16,273 nucleotides of DNA from NCBI GenBank assembly GCA_038093515.1, contig JBBPSI010000392.1, positions 1-16,273 on the forward strand, written 5' to 3'. Below the pieces are notes generated by a model, which saw only the letters and a list, made by a program, of their open reading frames with translations, was not told the origin of the DNA and ran no database searches. Position numbers and translations under genes: made by a program. Below, one piece after another: positions 1-7,330 of this stretch (within the stretch, counting starts at the first letter, position 1; the number at the start of each line of letters is the position of its first letter). The DNA comes from Butyriboletus loyo. Lineage: Eukaryota > Basidiomycota > Agaricomycetes > Boletales > Boletaceae.

Positions 1-206
1 GAAAAGAAAACTGCTGAACACGCAGTAGTGACTCTTAACCCTGAGTATCGGGTTTACCCTTCAGCAGGATTTCTGCTCCGTCAAGTGGAGGCCTACTGGT
101 ATGTGCGGGGATAGGAGAAACGAGACGGGTACGCTATTGGCCAATCGCCGACAAGCACGCTACCCCTACCCTGGGGACCGGGTGTGTATCTGAAGTTTTA
201 ACCAAG
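1..206 (-). other. Internal leader of an LTR-A element, partial
   Basis: This stretch lies immediately 3' (minus strand) of the LTR at 207-726. It differs from the RNase H coding sequence on the other side of that LTR, so it is probably internal retroelement sequence just after a 5' LTR. On the minus strand it begins CTTGGTTAAAACTTC. The TGG two bases after the LTR resembles the start of a primer-binding site, but I cannot match the following bases to a specific tRNA. No ORF is visible, as expected of a leader before gag. The element would continue left of the window. Confidence 0.4.
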
Positions 207-391
207 TGTTGCGAGGCAACGCGCAGTCGAATGCTAGCACGTAGTACCCTTTCACACGAGGTCCCACTACAGTTGCAGGTCTACACAAAGACCTGGCAAG
301 ATGGAATCAAGGAGCTTTAGCTTAATCCTCAACTGTTGCCAGCGAATAGACAAGTGGTTAAAACTAGGGAGTCCTAGTCTAACCACGAGCC

Positions 392-422
392 CTTTTATAT
401 TGTACAAGGATGCGCACAGACC
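392..422 (-). promoter_or_regulatory. LTR-A copy 1 core promoter
   Basis: On the minus strand GGTCTGTGC (414-422) is followed after 14 nt by TATAAAAG (392-399). The same module and spacing occur in the other LTRs of the window. Confidence 0.55.
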
Positions 423-548
423 ATGCTGTGCGTGTGAGGAATTACTATACATGGATAGACTAAAGAAGAGAAGCGCAACGGTGATTAACCAAACGAGGCG
501 CGGGGATCAAAAAGAAGAGAAGTAAACGGAGATTAAATACATGTGTCG

Positions 549-593
549 TGACGTCATAGAGTCTAGGCCTGGTCTAGGCCATGACATCATATG
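549..593 (-). promoter_or_regulatory. Paired CRE-like octamers in LTR-A copy 1 U3
   Basis: The palindrome TGACGTCA (549-556) and a one-mismatch relative flank two GGCCTAGAC-type repeats, as in the solo copy at 1865-1905. TGACGTCA is the consensus for ATF/CREB-type bZIP factors. Use in this fungus is inferred. Confidence 0.4.
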
Positions 594-726
594 CTTAGTC
601 AGCAAGAGATCACATGTAAGTTCCCACGATCACGTGCGCTATGTCATGTGACTTTTGAAAGTGAAAACGACTAAGTCCGAATTGAAAGTGTACAAAGTGT
701 ACAAATAAAATGTTATGATTATAACA

Positions 727-1729
727 CACTGCCACTGGAGCAGTACTCATGCAGAAGGATGTCAATGGCGACTTGCATCCCTGCGCTTATCTCTCAAAGA
801 CGCTCTCGCCAGCTGAGTGCAACTACGATATTTATGATCGCGAGCTGCTCGCAGTCATCCACGCGTTGGAAGAATGGCGACACTACCTGTGAGGTACTGG
901 TCACCAGGTAGAGGTTCTCACCAACCACAAGAACCTCACGTATTTCCGCCAACCGAACAAGTTGTCTTGCCGGCAAGCCTGCTGGCTCATGTTTTTGCAG
1001 GATTTCGACCTGCATTTCCACCATATCCCTGGGACTCAGATGGGCCCCGCCGACGCCCTATCCCGACATGATGACATCAATACTTCCGCCGACAACCAGG
1101 AAGTTACTCTCCTTCCTGATAACCTGTTCGCCAGGAAGATCGACGTCGCTCTCGCAGAGAAGATCGCCGCTTCTTCCCCCAGCGATCCCATGATCAAACG
1201 ATGCATGCAGGCACTCTATGAGGACTCACCCCTCTTTCCCAAGATGAATGCTGGGGACTGGGATTTCGATGGCAAAGAATTGTATTTCAGAAAGAAGCGC
1301 TACATCCCCGAGGCAGCACATGTTGACCTTATTTGCTCTTTGCATGAAAGTCCCACTGGCAGTCACGGTGGCATATTCCGCACCCAGAACCTGATGCAAA
1401 GGGATTATTGGTGGCCAGGGATGGCTAACCTGGTTCGCCGCTTCGTTTCGGGCTGCGCCATCTGTCAAGCGCATAAGGTTAATACCCATCCCACTGTCCC
1501 TCCTCTCACTCCCCTGGCCAGCGTGGCTTCCCACCCTTTCGAGCAGGTCTCCGTCGACCTCATCACCAGTCTTCCTCCCTCACTAGGATTTGATTCTGTC
1601 ATGGTTGTGGTAGACCATGGGCTTACGAAGGGGGTAATTTATTCCCCTTGCACTAAAGACATCGACACGGCAGGAGTCGCAAAACTGTTTTTCAAGACCG
1701 TATTTCTTCACTTCGGTCTACACTCTCGC
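727..1729 (+). pseudogene. Gypsy-B pol, part 1: RNase H and integrase N-terminal half
   Basis: The reading frame is phase 2, opening just after the first RNase H catalytic Asp (residues [11 protein letters not shown]). RNase H landmarks are YDRELLA (catalytic Glu), TNHKN where TDHKN is usual, and ADALSR. An in-frame TGA at 890-892 follows WRHYL. The AAC at 923-925 replaces the third catalytic Asp codon with Asn. The integrase zinc module follows: HESPTGSH from 1343 and CAIC at 1454-1465. The integrase core then begins, with the first catalytic Asp at 1556-1558. The frame is cut at 1729 by a solo LTR. The fragment is non-functional; the downstream ATG at 962 is only an internal Met. Confidence 0.88.
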
Positions 1730-1864
1730 TGTTATAATCATAACATTTTATCTGAACACTTCGTACACTTTCACTTCGAACTTAGTCGTTTTCACTTTCA
1801 AAGGTCACGTGACAGTACACGTGATCGTGGGAACTTACATGTGATCTCCTGCTGACTAAGCATA

Positions 1865-1905
1865 TGATGTCATGGCCTAGACCAGGCCTAGACTCTATGA
1901 CGTCA
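1865..1905 (+). promoter_or_regulatory. CRE-like octamer pair around a GGCCTAGAC direct repeat
   Basis: TGATGTCA (1865-1872) and TGACGTCA (1898-1905) start 33 bp apart. Between them GGCCTAGAC occurs twice (1874-1882 and 1885-1893), 11 bp apart. Those spacings are close to three turns and one turn of the helix. The arrangement also occurs in both other LTR-A copies, so it is likely a functional U3 enhancer; the factor is not known. Confidence 0.45.
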
Positions 1906-2031
1906 CGACACACGTATTTAATCTCCGTTTACTTCTCTTCTTTATGATCCCCGTGCCTCGTGTGGTTAATCACCGTTGCGCTTCTCTTCTTTAGTCTATC
2001 CATGTATAGTAGTTCATCTCACGCACAGCAT

Positions 2032-2063
2032 GGTCTGTGCGCACTTCCGTACAATATATAAAG
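2032..2063 (+). promoter_or_regulatory. LTR-A copy 2 core promoter
   Basis: GGTCTGTGC (2032-2040), 14 nt, then TATATAAAG from 2055. Upstream GCACAG (2023-2028) pairs with CTGTGC (2035-2040) as a dyad. Confidence 0.6.
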
Positions 2064-2245
2064 GCTCGTGGTTAGACTAGGATTCCCTAGTTTTAACCAC
2101 TTGTCTATTCGCTGGTAACAGTTGAGGACTAAGCTGAAACTCCTCGTTCATACTTGCCAGGTATTTGTGTATACCTGCAACTGTAGTGGACCCTGTGTGA
2201 CAAAGTATTCGTACTGGCATTCGACCGTGCGTTGCTAGCGTAACA

Positions 2246-3123
2246 CTCACTGCATCTCAGATAGAGGCCCGCAATTCACATCCGCCTTCGCTAGAGAGCT
2301 CACGAGACTCCTTGACTACGACCTCGCCCTCTCCTCTGCATACCACCCTCAGACTGATGGCAAAACCGAACGGGTCAACCAAGAACTGGAGACGTATCTC
2401 CGAATCTTCTGCGATGGTCATCCAGAACGATGGGCCGAACTACTCCCCATGGCTGAGTTTTCCCACAATTCCATGACCCATTCGTCAACCAACGTGACGC
2501 CCTTCTCCCTAATGGTCGGGTATGAGCCGAGATTGTATCCTCCAATCGGAAAGACGTTCCTCCCTGCCCTCGAGTCCAGACTCTCGGAACTCACGGGAGC
2601 CCGAACGGAAGCATTAGAAGCCCATGAGAAGGCATGGCGATTGAAGGAACGGATCTCGTCCAAGTTCTGCCCGTGGAAGACAGGGGATAAGGTTTGGCTC
2701 GAAGGGCGCAACCTTCGACTCAGGTACCCGTCAAAGAAGCTCGCCCCTAGATGGGAAGGTCCGTTTGAGATTGCACAGGTCGTCTCCCCTGTGGCGTACA
2801 GGCTCCGACTACCGCCGACCTGGAAGATCCATGACGTCTTCCATGCGTCCCTCCTGACTCCTTATCGTGAAACGGTGGAACATGGCCCGAATTTCACAAA
2901 CCCTCCTCTGGAAGAAATAGACGGAGATGAAGAATACAAGATCGATCGGATCTTGTCCCATCGCGGATCGAAGGGACGCCGCCAATTCCTTGTTTCCTGG
3001 AAAGGATACTCCGCAGCGGAGAATACCTGGGAGCCAAATGGGAACCTGGTCCATGCGCAGGCCCTGCTCAAGGCTTATAAGCTGCGACACCCCAAGGATT
3101 TTCCCTCCCCATCTTCGCAGTAA
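2246..3123 (+). pseudogene. Gypsy-B pol, part 2: integrase core end, GPY/F and chromodomain
   Basis: The frame reopens at 2248 (phase 1), with the second catalytic Asp at 2260-2262 in SDRGPQF and the catalytic Glu at 2368-2370 in TERVNQE. This gives the D,D-35-E spacing typical of retroviral-type integrases. HPQTDGKTERVNQ is a strong family signature. The GPY/F-type segment RWEGPFEIAQVVSPVAYRL lies near 2749-2810. The chromodomain lies near 2932-3081 and has EYKIDRIL, FLVSWKGY and NTWEP, with the aromatic residues of the methyl-lysine pocket partly visible. The frame ends with TAA at 3121-3123. This half has no internal stop, but the protein cannot be made because of the upstream LTR and TGA. 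Confidence 0.9.
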
Positions 3124-3132
3124 TACTCGAAA

Positions 3133-4391
3133 ATGGCCATTCCTCCTGCTGAAAACAATGCCTCTAACAACAATGAGAACCTCCCTCTGCCGCCTCAGCC
3201 TCCTGTCCGCTCCTCCTGTCTCCCAGTATCCTCCCGCCGTGTCCTCTACGCCGCCGTTTTAGAAAACCCTGTCGCCACCTACGCCTTGGAGCAGCATATG
3301 GACTTCACTGGGGACTATGTCCTCCATACCCTCGCTTCCCTCTACCGCTCCTACGCCCTCGCCCGCACCGTCCATACCTGTCTGTGTCCAGACAACCAGC
3401 CACCGGTATACGCTGCCGCCCTCGAGTCTTCCCTGATGGAAGCTCGAGGATACACCCTAGACATCCTCCACGCCGAAGGTTTCAGTTATGTGGTCAACCA
3501 ACTCCTGCCAGGTATTTTGGCCCCAGTCCTCCGCCCATCCTCATTGCCCTTGCTCCTAGAGAGCGGCAATTTTACCTCCACTCCGCCGACCGCATCAGCT
3601 ATCTCCGCCCCATGGCTCATGGCCCCAATCCAATGCCTCGTCCTCCCCCGGCGAGATCTCCTTCGCCACTACCTGTACCAGCGCCACCCACCCAGGAGTC
3701 TCCCGCAACCACGTTGGTAGCGGATTCGTCTCACGAGACAACAGGAGAGTCCCTGGAGTCCTTTCGGACCGACGTCGACGAGCCCCAGGTCGCTCATCGA
3801 CACTCCCCCCTACCACCTCGCACAGTGCATCGCCAACCTCGCCAGGCGTTACTCCAGGCCGGAACTATCCCCGGGTCCGTCACCCTTACCGCTGCAGGAC
3901 GAAGAATTGCCAACAGAGCCGTCCGCTCTGTCACCCCCCAACCGTCCACTCGCCGAGGAACCCCCGCCATCCAACTCATCCCTCGTATCGCCACTCCCCC
4001 CGCCGCAGCTGGCGGTTCTAACGACTCTTCGTACGGACCCCCACCTCCCTACCTCGCCAGCAGGGGCACTCGTGATTCCCCTATCATCTTGGACGACCGA
4101 TCCCTGGCTGCCAGCCCACGCCCTGCTCAACCTCACCTCGTCTGACCGCAGCTCTGCTTCGAGTGCGGAACCATCGGCCACTTCCACAGGGAATGCCCCA
4201 ACTATACTTGCCCCTTCTGCCACCGGATCGCCCCTGGTCATATACAGGAGTTTTGTCCAGAGCGTGTCTGCGGCCTATGTGGTGCCATTGGCCATATCGT
4301 CGCCAACTGCACATTCCAGGACGATGTCTGGGCAGACCTCGCTGGCAATGATGCTTACAACAACGACTTCAACGAGGGAGCGTCTCAATGA
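3133..4391 (+). pseudogene. Gypsy-B third ORF with three zinc knuckles
   Basis: An ATG at 3133 lies 9 nt after the pol stop and in the same frame. The first about 125 codons look helical (FTGDYVLHTLASLYRSYALA) and resemble no family I know. Coding character then moves from phase 1 to phase 0 near 3500-3550, a probable frameshift. A long Pro/Ser/Arg-rich linker follows, with a TGA at 4143-4145. The same frame then continues into three CCHC knuckles. Knuckle 1 (4155-4196) and knuckle 3 (4269-4310) are CX2CX4HX4C; knuckle 2 (4209-4256) is CX2CX6HX4C. An acidic tail ends with TGA at 4389-4391. Knuckles of this type bind nucleic acid in Gag nucleocapsids, but here the ORF sits after integrase. It could be a displaced Gag-like or an extra RNA-binding protein. 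Confidence 0.7.
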
Positions 4392-4428
4392 GGGGAGTTT
4401 TCAAGTTGTGGAGTCGGAGTCTCCACCA

Positions 4429-4442
4429 TGGGAAGGGGGTAA
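4429..4442 (+). promoter_or_regulatory. Polypurine tract of Gypsy-B
   Basis: The purine run GGGAAGGGGG lies just before TAA and the LTR start TGTTACGG at 4443. This is the expected position of the plus-strand primer for reverse transcription. Confidence 0.75.
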
Positions 4443-4651
4443 TGTTACGGTAGTGGTATACTTTTTCCACCCATTACCACTAGGACTACTTAATTCGCCT
4501 AGCTTGTTGCTAGTTCCCTTTGAACGGTACCAACCATTCTAGCTTAGTCATCATCTCCCGCGCACGGACGCACTTTCTTCCATACTCCAGAACATTCTAG
4601 AGTACTCATTCCTCGTTTGTACTTTCCTTCTCACGGCCCGATTAGGAACAT

Positions 4652-4681
4652 GGTCTGTGCGCAGACCCCAGTAGTATAAAG
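4652..4681 (+). promoter_or_regulatory. LTR-B core promoter
   Basis: GGTCTGTGC (4652-4660), 14 nt, then TATAAAG (4675-4681). GGTCTG and CAGACC (4662-4667) form a perfect 6-bp dyad around TGCG. Confidence 0.6.
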
Positions 4682-5102
4682 ACTTGGTCTTTACACCTTG
4701 TACACTATCTAGTTCTACGCAGCAATCTGCTAGCAATTAGTTCGCTTCCAGACTCTTAGTGTGCGCACTAAGACATAGTCTGAGACTTCTCCCAGAATTG
4801 TCTCTCGAGTCCTGCGGCTACTCCAGATTGCTGGCTAGTGTTACGCTGATAGCGCACAATAACTAGCAGCGAGCACTTGACTAGGGGCTCGAGCCTAATA
4901 AGGAAGATGCCAACTCGTGTGAACGACGCTATCGGGTGTCTTGCAAAGCAAGTGTCGGCGAGATCTTGTGTGGTGGCGACCAGACGAGATCGAGCAGGCT
5001 CTTATCGGCTTTATCGGCAAGAGATGGGTATAATGCTAGATTACTATGCACTTGGTAGATGCGTAGAATTAGCTAAAGAACTTGTACTACTCTAAGTACG
5101 AT

Positions 5103-5133
5103 CTTATATACTGAGGGGTATCGTGCACAGACC
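5103..5133 (-). promoter_or_regulatory. LTR-C core promoter
   Basis: On the minus strand GGTCTGTGC (5125-5133), 14 nt, then TATATAAG (5103-5110). CACAG and CTGTG flank it as a dyad, as in LTR-A. Confidence 0.55.
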
Positions 5134-5162
5134 GAGCTGTGTGTGGCAGCGAGGGTAAAGGG

Positions 5163-5571
5163 CTATGAGTCCGTCCGAGTCATAGCGGCGAAAGGGGAAG
5201 CGGCAAAGTGCCGGTAACGAGGGAGCTATGCTCCGAGTAAGAAGGCGACATCGTCAGCGAATAGGAAGAGCTGAATGCGAAGCAATGATGTCCACGAGGT
5301 GAGCCCCACAGGGCGAAGGGTGCGCGAACGGCGGAGCCCTTGGATACGGGTCTCGACGCGAAGGTACTGACGCGTCGTAATCTAGTCACGTGATGTAAGA
5401 AATGTCATTGGTCAAGGAAGAAGGGACGCGACAGCTCAGCTGAAGGTCCGGCCCGACGGGGCGAGAAGACAGGGGCTATCTCGGTGCAACGGCACAGAGA
5501 CTCGCAGGGGCAACCGGGGAAGTGGATAACGTCCACTAGGCGACTAAGGAGCGGGCGATGGGCGGCATCGC
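5163..5571 (-). repeat. Array of short perfect stem-loops in LTR-C
   Basis: At least ten short inverted repeats follow one another: CTATGA/TCATAG (5163-5185), CGGCA/TGCCG (5201-5213), GGAGC/GCTCC (5222-5234), TCAGC/GCTGA (5254-5274), GCCC/GGGC (5303-5314), CGACGCG/CGCGTCG (5354-5377), CAGCT/AGCTG (5432-5442), GTGC/GCAC (5484-5495), AGTGGA/TCCACT (5521-5537) and GCGATG/CATCGC (5555-5571). Linkers often carry GCGA, GCGAA or ACGAGG. The arms differ in sequence while the pairing is kept, which suggests selection for structure or a repeated generating process. Confidence 0.6.
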
Positions 5572-5683
5572 AAGGCGGCGGGGGCGGCGGGGACGCGTAA
5601 GCATGGGAAAACGAGTGGCGGGGTACGCTTAGGGGTAAAACTGTAACAGCTAGTTGTTCTAGTTGTTAGCACCAAGCGTAACA

Positions 5684-6125
5684 CGTGGGAACTTACATGT
5701 GATCTCCTGCTGACTAAGCATATGATGTCATGGCCTAGACCAAGCCTAGACTCTATGATGTCATGACACATCTATTTAATCTCTGTTTGCTTCTCTTCCT
5801 TTTGATCGCCGCGCCTTGTGTGGTTAATCATCATTGTGCTTCTCTTCTTTCTGATCCCTGTCGACCCTGTAATCTACCCATGTATAGTAGTTCATCTCAC
5901 GCACAGCTTGGTCTGTGCGCATCACTGTACAATATATAAAGGCTCGTGGTTTGACTAGGATTCCCTAGTTTTAACCACTTGTCTATTCACTGGCAACAGT
6001 TGAAGATTAAGTTGAAGCTCCTTGATTACATCTTGCCAGGTCTTTGTGTAGACCTGCAACTGTCGTTGGACCACTTGTGACAGAGTATTCATACTGGCAT
6101 TCGACCGTGCATTGCTTTCATAACA
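5684..6125 (+). mobile_element. LTR-A copy 3, missing its first ~95 bp
   Basis: From CGTGGGAACTTACATGTG onward it matches the solo LTR-A from 1825 to its end, finishing in CATAACA. The missing 5' piece is explained if Gypsy-B inserted here: Gypsy-B's LTR ends exactly where the match begins. It has lost CpGs relative to copies 1 and 2; for example, both CRE-like octamers read TGATGTCA. It abuts DUF6533 coding similarity at 6126, so this LTR had inserted into that gene. Confidence 0.75.
5910..5940 (+). promoter_or_regulatory. LTR-A copy 3 core promoter
   Basis: GGTCTGTGC (5910-5918), 14 nt, then TATATAAA from 5933. The module is preserved although the surrounding copy is old. Confidence 0.5.
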
Positions 6126-6690
6126 CTTTTCATTCTTGCTGTCCTCCAAACTTTGAAGCAGTCAGTTGACATGTACAAGGCAACCAAGTAGTGACAGCCT
6201 AATTGGTACATGGAGTGACTTATGAAAGATGGGACTCTTTATTTCCTCATGTAAGTCTCGCTTTTTCACACACTCTCATTTCCAGTTGTCACATTTATGT
6301 TCACCTATCCATCCTACTCTTGAGTACTTGCTCAAAAACTAACCATTCCATTGTTTTATTCTGAAATGGCTAGGAATGTGCTTTATCACATTGATACTAT
6401 AGCCCAAGATGAGATGATCTTGAGCAGCACTTTGGTGCTCTTCATGAGCTTGTTTCCTTTCATAGCCATATTCCCCATGATGCCTCAGTTCATCATCAGC
6501 ATATGAGAGCTGTATGACCATGACCTTCATTGCCACTGGCAAGGGATTGATACTGGATTTGGAGTGTTGTCGCAGCCCACCAGCAGTCAAGATGCTGCTG
6601 TGTCTGTGATTGCACTTGTGGGTATCTCCCCAGGGCAGGCTCATGTTGTGGGAGGAGACATGAATGAATCAGAGGCAGTTTGAATGGAAA
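6126..6690 (+). pseudogene. DUF6533-family 3' pseudogene, CpG-depleted
   Basis: The stretch aligns along its length with the 3' half of the intact gene at 13287-15090, starting opposite about 14514 and ending near the intact stop. Conserved stretches include MYKATK, MPQFIIS, ELYDHD, DTGFGVLSQP and MNESEA. Stops are frequent: CAG to TAG and TGG to TGA in the KQWQPN motif, CGA to TGA in VRELYD, and CGA to TGA at the Arg near the C-terminus. In the last about 213 bp I count 25 CpG in the intact gene and 1 here; nearly all became TpG or CpA. The 5' half lies beyond the LTR-A insertion. Confidence 0.85.
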
Positions 6691-6972
6691 AGGTAATGTC
6701 TACAGCAGCATTCAGAATACACACTGCACTGGAAACATCATTCATCAGGAAAAATCTCCCCCCCCCCTGAACCCATACAAATTCATGTTGATTTATTTAT
6801 TTCACCAATATCTATACTGGCATCATAGATTCCATGGATCTTTTAAGATTTAAAAGAATCTAACTGAATTTCACAACATTATGCATATTGATCCAATCAG
6901 TAAAATGGGTTATGCCATAAAGTGAGGAGATCTATCATTGAAGTCAACAACAGTTCATTTATTCAATTAAAG
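6691..6972 (+). other. CpG-free AT-rich flank of the pseudogene
   Basis: No gene is visible. CpG is essentially absent until GGCGCC near 6973, so the mutational signature of the pseudogene extends past its 3' end. A run of about 10 C lies near 6759-6768. Confidence 0.5.
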
Positions 6973-7330
6973 GCGCCACTACAGATCAAAAATGCTAGAT
7001 GAGCCTCCTCTATCGGTTACCCTCGTCGATAACCGGTGCTCCTTCCACACCTGCACTCAGCCGAACTCACGAATGGCATCACAGTGGCCACCTACTTCTG
7101 CCTGCATGATCAATACACATCAAATTCCAACCCATTATTCATGTTGATCTTGACTTGAGGATGGAGCAATTAGTTCAGCGTAGAATCCTTCTGAGTCGAT
7201 AATCTGTGGATGTGGGGTAGCAATAGCCTGGAAACTAAAACATTTGGTGATGATGAGAACCAGCAGCGCCTCCCCGTTAATATGATCAAAGTACTCACCC
7301 TCATCTGGAAGTGACGCCAAGAACCCCGGT
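6920..7330 (+). repeat. Segmental duplication, copy 1
   Basis: Patches match 12115-12560 in the same orientation: ATCTATCAT, CTACAG.TCAAAA, TCCTTCCAC, ACGAATGGCATCACAG, CCCATTATTCATG and TTTGGTGATGA. The match ends in a shared ATATGATCAAAGTACTCACCC. Read on the minus strand, that end is an exon edge followed by a GTGAGTAC donor-like site. The central parts differ in length. It looks like the 3' part of a duplicated minus-strand gene whose product I do not recognise. Confidence 0.55.

Larger units (their letters stand above)
207..726 (-). mobile_element. LTR of family LTR-A, copy 1 (probably a 5' LTR)
   Basis: On the minus strand this 520-bp unit starts TGTTATAATCATAACA and ends CAACA, so it has the TG...CA termini of an LTR. 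It aligns end to end with the + strand copy at 1730-2245, at roughly 90% identity by eye. The right flank (CACTG, 727-731) is not repeated on the left (CCAAG, 202-206), so it is not a simple solo LTR. It fits the 5' LTR of a longer minus-strand element that leaves the window. It inserted into the RNase H region of Gypsy-B. Confidence 0.75.
1730..2245 (+). mobile_element. Solo LTR-A, copy 2, inside the integrase
   Basis: This 516-bp unit starts TGTTATAATCATAACA and ends GCGTAACA. It is flanked by CTCGC (1725-1729) and CTCAC (2246-2250), a 5-bp target-site duplication with one mismatch. Removing the LTR and one flank copy puts the two integrase halves back in frame, which supports the boundaries. 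The absence of internal retroelement sequence means it is a solo LTR, normally made by recombination between the two LTRs of a full element. It contains repeated CTTCTCTTCTTT tracts, CACGTG E-box palindromes, CRE-like octamers and a TATA box. Confidence 0.85.
4839..5648 (-). mobile_element. Solo LTR-C, 810 bp, inside LTR-B
   Basis: The unit has terminal TGTTAC...GTAACA and is flanked on both sides by GCTAG (4834-4838 and 5649-5653), a perfect 5-bp target-site duplication. Minus orientation is chosen because the TATATAAG box and GGTCTGTGC motif lie in the correct order on that strand. No retroelement coding sequence is present, so it is a solo LTR. Its upstream (U3) half is unusually GC-rich and full of short inverted repeats. 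Weak ORFs such as 4877-5095 on the + strand look like chance. Confidence 0.82.
727..5683 (+). mobile_element. Gypsy-B: Ty3/Gypsy chromovirus, 5'-truncated and nested
   Basis: In order, the element shows RNase H, an integrase with H2C2 zinc-binding module, DDE core, GPY/F region and chromodomain, then a separate zinc-knuckle ORF, a polypurine tract and a 3' LTR (4443-4838 plus 5654-5683). A chromodomain at the integrase C-terminus is the hallmark of chromoviruses and is thought to steer integration to marked chromatin. Everything upstream of RNase H (gag, protease, RT) is absent because the LTR-A element at 207-726 interrupts it. Two further solo LTRs sit within it. It is inactive: it has an in-frame TGA in RNase H, a frameshift and a TGA in the 3' ORF, and the insertions. 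Confidence 0.85.
4443..5683 (+). mobile_element. Gypsy-B 3' LTR (LTR-B), split by LTR-C
   Basis: The LTR starts TGTTACGG directly after the polypurine tract. Its first part is 4443-4838. Removing 4839-5648 and one GCTAG copy joins it to 5654-5683, which ends GCGTAACA. The result is a 426-bp LTR with matching TGTTACG...CGTAACA ends, and that fit is what identifies the right border. The next bases, CGTGG (5684-5688), should be Gypsy-B's target-site duplication; the left copy is outside the window. Confidence 0.78.

Noticed and set aside
189..206. Primer-binding site matching a named tRNA
   Set aside because: Only TGG next to the LTR fits; the next bases (TTAAAACTTCAG) do not match a tRNA 3' end that I can name.
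962..1855. 297-codon ORF taken as a gene starting at 962
   Set aside because: The Met is internal to RNase H, the true frame extends upstream through a TGA at 890, and the last about 40 codons are LTR sequence.
3849..4241. 130-codon minus-strand ORF
   Set aside because: It is a shadow of the Pro/Ser/Arg-rich part of the zinc-knuckle ORF; GC-rich coding sequence often leaves the opposite frame open.
4877..5095. 72-codon + strand ORF
   Set aside because: It lies wholly inside solo LTR-C, with no homology and no coding bias visible.
5161..5196. Resemblance to a hammerhead ribozyme core (ATGAGTCCGTCCGAG followed by GCGAAAG)
   Set aside because: The conserved CUGAUGA is not present (GCTATGA instead), stem II does not pair as required, and GAAA is misplaced. 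The pairing found is better explained as one member of the hairpin array.
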